64,000 bases of DNA from Sinohyriopsis cumingii (Eukaryota; Mollusca; Bivalvia; Unionida; Unionidae): NCBI GenBank assembly GCA_028554795.2, contig CM068841.1, positions 27,459,721 through 27,523,720 on the forward strand. Direction: 5' to 3'. The notes beneath the pieces were generated by a model that had not been told where the DNA came from, did not search any database, and saw nothing but the letters and a program-made list of their open reading frames with translations. Shown piece by piece: positions 61,886-64,000 of the stretch. Both the position numbers and the translations under genes were made by a program. Position 1 is the first letter of the stretch. Every line of letters starts with the position of its first letter.

Positions 61886-62389
61886 ATGACTTCGAACCAC
61901 CTTGACAAAATGCAAAAATTACAAGACGTTTTAGACAATTTAGGAATAATGGAGCAGGTGTTAGTGAGACTCAATGATGACCACTATTCCTATAGTCCCC
62001 ATCGACTAGAGATGGAAATTAATAACTTAAGAAACGTAAAGGACATAATAAGTGGTGTCATGAAAGAGATAAAGGAGGAGAAGGAGGATGAAGAGGAAAG
62101 GATAAGAATACGAAAATGGAATGAAAAAATTGAAAAAGAAGAAGAAAATGAGAAGAGGAAGAAAGAAGAGGAGGAAGAGAAGAAGAAAGAAGAGGATAAA
62201 AAAAAAGAAGAAAAAGAGTGTAGGAGAGAAAATAAGAAGTTGGTGGAGAAAAAGAAGAAATTAGAAGCAGAAGAAGAAGAAGAAGAAAAACCAAAGGCCC
62301 TTTTCAGGGCCACCCATATTTCTCGAAAAGAGAATGACTTTTCAATTGCCTACCCCTTTTTTAAATTTAAATTTAAATTTAAATTTTAA
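61886..62389 (+). CDS. Right-arm accessory protein 3, coiled coil, no stop before hairpin
   Basis: ATG at 61886. MTSNHLDKMQKLQDVLDNLG, then DDHYSYSPHRLEMEINNLRN (conserved with copies B and D), then a very long Glu/Lys coiled coil. The frame does not stop before the hairpin at 62296. It runs through the stem-loop to 62389 in copy C, so about 30 codons are encoded beyond the hairpin. The equivalents in B and D stop earlier. Function unknown. Confidence 0.65.
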   Translation: MTSNHLDKMQKLQDVLDNLGIMEQVLVRLNDDHYSYSPHRLEMEINNLRNVKDIISGVMKEIKEEKEDEEERIRIRKWNEKIEKEEENEKRKKEEEEEKKKEEDKKKEEKECRRENKKLVEKKKKLEAEEEEEEKPKALFRATHISRKENDFSIAYPFFKFKFKFKF

Positions 62390-62818
62390 AAAAAAATTTT
62401 AAAAAAAAATCCCATGATCAATTCCCCTTGTCCCTAAAGTAGTTTTTTTCTAACATGTTCAATTCCCCTTTGTCCCTAGACAAACCCAAACTCTATTCCC
62501 ATGTTCAATTCCCCTTGTCCCTAGACAGACCCAAACTCTATTCCCCATGTTCAATTGCCTTTGTCCCTAGAATCGATATTTTTTTCCATTGTTCGAATGC
62601 CTTTGTCGCTAATCTCAATATTTCCTTTTTTTTCCTTTCTCCAATGTTAAATTCCATTGTCGCTAATCTTACCCAGGGTTTTTTGCCCATGTTAAATTTC
62701 CATTGTCGCTAATCTTACCCAGGGTGGTTAATGTTAAATTTCCATTGTCGCTAATCTTACCCAGGGGGTGTTTTTAATGCTAATTCCCATTGTCGCTAAT
62801 CTCACCCCTTATACTACT
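62291..62818. repeat. Right terminal inverted repeat of copy C
   Basis: 528 bp, inverse of 44740-45242, slightly longer because of an AAATTT repeat at 62364-62400. Confidence 0.95.
62296..62333 (+). terminator. Histone-type 3' end, copy C right arm 3
   Basis: Perfect GGCCCTTTTCAGGGCC (62296-62311), preceded by ACCAAA, followed by ACCCA and TTTCTCGAAAAGAGA. It lies in the right inverted repeat and mirrors 45222-45237. Confidence 0.88.
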
Positions 62819-62824
62819 AGTGGC
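62819..62824. repeat. Right target-site duplication of copy C (AGTGGC)
   Basis: Pairs with 44734-44739. Confidence 0.9.
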
Positions 62825-62944
62825 TTTCAATGCATTATAAACTAGTTCAATGTGTACGAGACTTGCGTAGCTCTAAGGATTAGGAACATTAATCTCTCGA
62901 CTAAAACTGGAAGTGTAAAGTTCTTATTTCGTTTCAATTAAAGT

Positions 62945-62945
<1 letters not shown>

Positions 62946-62991
<46 letters not shown>
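62946..62991. repeat. (CA)n microsatellite
   Basis: About 23 CA units in the host flank. Confidence 0.95.
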
Positions 62992-62992
<1 letters not shown>

Positions 62993-63065
62993 CTTGCGTT
63001 TCCAAAGAAGTGTAGAATATACACGATGCGCTCTCCTATGCGTCATAAGAGGCAACTAATGGAGG

Positions 63066-63295
63066 CAGGAGCGGCAGTGACTCAGAGGCTAAAGTGAAAG
63101 ACTCGTGACCGAAAGGATATGGGTTCAAATCCTATCATCGAATCAATCCTGGTCGGCTACAATTGTGTCATTTGGCAAGGCACTTTACTTCAGTTGCCTC
63201 GGCATTGAATGACCTAACTGTATTGCCTTGCAGCAAAACACCAAAACAAGCTAAATCGAGATGATGTCTTTACGTAAAGCCCTTGCACAACAATG
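63066..63295 (+). mobile_element. tRNA-derived SINE of a second family
   Basis: tRNA-like head with A-box-like GTGACTCAGAGGCTAAAG (63077-63094) and B box GGGTTCAAATCC (63121-63132), followed by TGTGTCATTTGGCAAGGCAC, a body block common to SINEs of marine animals. Not the family seen at 40842-44476. The 3' limit is approximate. Confidence 0.7.
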
Positions 63296-64000
63296 ATACA
63301 AAGTTAGTTTAAAATTTCAAATCAAGGCATAGCGTTAGTAGATTATAATCGTACTCTTTCTTTTTATTTCTCTTCCCCCTCCCACCAAGAACCCTCAAAC
63401 AACCAATCATGAAATCCTGAGGTATTTCATATTTTGTTTTTCTAACATAGCTGTAGTAACATCACCATAAGTGGAGTAGCCGAGTGTGAGTGTACAAACG
63501 AATTACGCAAATAGGTTACTATAATTTTAAAAACTTTTGGAAATACGTATATTGGTTTGGTTTACATGACTAAAAGAAAACTTCCTGAACGATGCTTTGA
63601 TATTTATTAGAAACATCGAGTTTTACAGATTTTAGGAGGAAAAAGTCGTATATTTCTTATCTACTTATATTTTTGAGGCAGATTACAACTGCCTCATTTT
63701 TGTTCAAGATCTGGTAGAAACTAAATATTTAACAGACTTTTGAAATTAATATTTAAGTTAACATGTGACGTGAACAAGAAAACTATTCAACAAATATTAC
63801 TAGAAAACTTACCGTGCTACTTGTTAAGATGATGGGCCGGTTAGCTATGTGAACATATATGTGTTGATGGAGAGGGCTGGGTGAACTACATACATTTTCT
63901 CATGGAACAACAAATAACTGTAGAAAACGTACTGGTAACATTGACTGAAACCCGTAAAAGAATGACTAAATACGTTTTGGGGCAGAGGCTGATCCTTCTG
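63296..64000. other. Host flank, no gene seen
   Basis: AT-rich, no convincing ORF or repeat to the end of the window. Confidence 0.5.

Larger units (their letters stand above)
44740..62818 (+). mobile_element. Polinton copy C, 18,079 bp, nearly complete
   Basis: Starts AGTAGTATAAGGGG and ends CCCCTTATACTACT, flanked by the perfect 6-bp duplication AGTGGC, with 0.5-kb inverted repeats. The AG/CT ends, 6-bp duplication, protein-primed polymerase, packaging ATPase, DDE integrase and two capsid genes identify a Polinton/Maverick, the group also described as adintoviruses. Long intact core ORFs and near-identical repeats suggest recent insertion. Missing: capsid protease and the BIR cassette found in copy B. 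Confidence 0.95.

Noticed and set aside
61990-62313. Ser/Phe-rich ORFs antisense to the Glu/Lys coiled coils (also near 36583-36912, 2416-2715, 60605-60898)
   Set aside because: Antisense shadows of GAA/GAG/AAG-rich coding; no start context and not conserved in length.
62455-62712. 85-codon ORF identical on both ends of copy C (also 44846-45103)
   Set aside because: It is only the translation of the subrepeats in the inverted repeat; the repeated SLDKPKLYS pattern follows the DNA unit, not a protein.

Overview
This is animal nuclear DNA, not a prokaryotic or free viral genome. The signs are a spliced host gene, LINE retrotransposons, tRNA-derived SINEs, long microsatellites and many Polinton/Maverick (adintovirus-like) elements. 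The host is probably a mollusc, most likely a bivalve. That rests only on the RING/B-box/propeller gene and the SINE style, so it is tentative.

Layout. 1-1263: left end of Polinton copy A, reversed and leaving the window. 1891-about 9660: right arm of a reversed Polinton (copy D), split by an RNase H-type LINE insertion (2855-8751) that has a visible target-site duplication. 9660-14600: degraded sequence with capsid-like but unrecognised ORFs, a Cys-rich ORF on the other strand, a scrap of Polinton promoter and a short histone H4-tail-like ORF. About 15400-20700: a second, badly decayed LINE of the same type. 20768-37205: Polinton copy B, 16.4 kb, with terminal inverted repeats and a 6-bp duplication, mostly pseudogenes. 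37500-37835: another Polinton scrap (E). 39304-42425: a two-exon host RING/B-box/propeller gene on the minus strand. 40842-44476: three copies of one tRNA-derived SINE. 44740-62818: Polinton copy C, 18,079 bp, nearly intact, with inverted repeats of about 0.5 kb and a perfect 6-bp duplication AGTGGC. 62825-64000: host flank with a CA repeat and another SINE.

How copy C works. The centre carries the usual Polinton set: protein-primed family B DNA polymerase, packaging ATPase, DDE integrase with chromodomain, minor capsid, basic core-like and major capsid proteins, plus conserved unknowns. Small accessory genes sit at both ends: a short basic protein, a Gln-rich protein, a CCHC zinc-knuckle protein, and three coiled-coil proteins that look like duplicated promoter-gene-3'-end cassettes. 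Copy C has lost the capsid protease and a BIR-domain (IAP-like) cassette, both of which survive in decayed form in copy B. Copy B in turn has lost the integrase and most of the capsid genes.

Most striking signal. The terminal accessory genes do not end in ordinary poly(A) signals. They end in near-perfect copies of the animal replication-dependent histone mRNA 3' end: a 16-nt stem-loop (GGCCCTTTTCAGGGCC or AGCCCTTTTCAGGGCT), then ACCCA-like sequence, then a purine-rich element resembling the U7-binding downstream element. Thirteen such sites occur in copies A-E, always on the coding strand just after an accessory ORF. They include a compensatory outer base-pair change. The central genes seem to use AATAAA instead. 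This suggests a mobile virus-like element that ties part of its gene set to the host's S-phase SLBP/U7 pathway.
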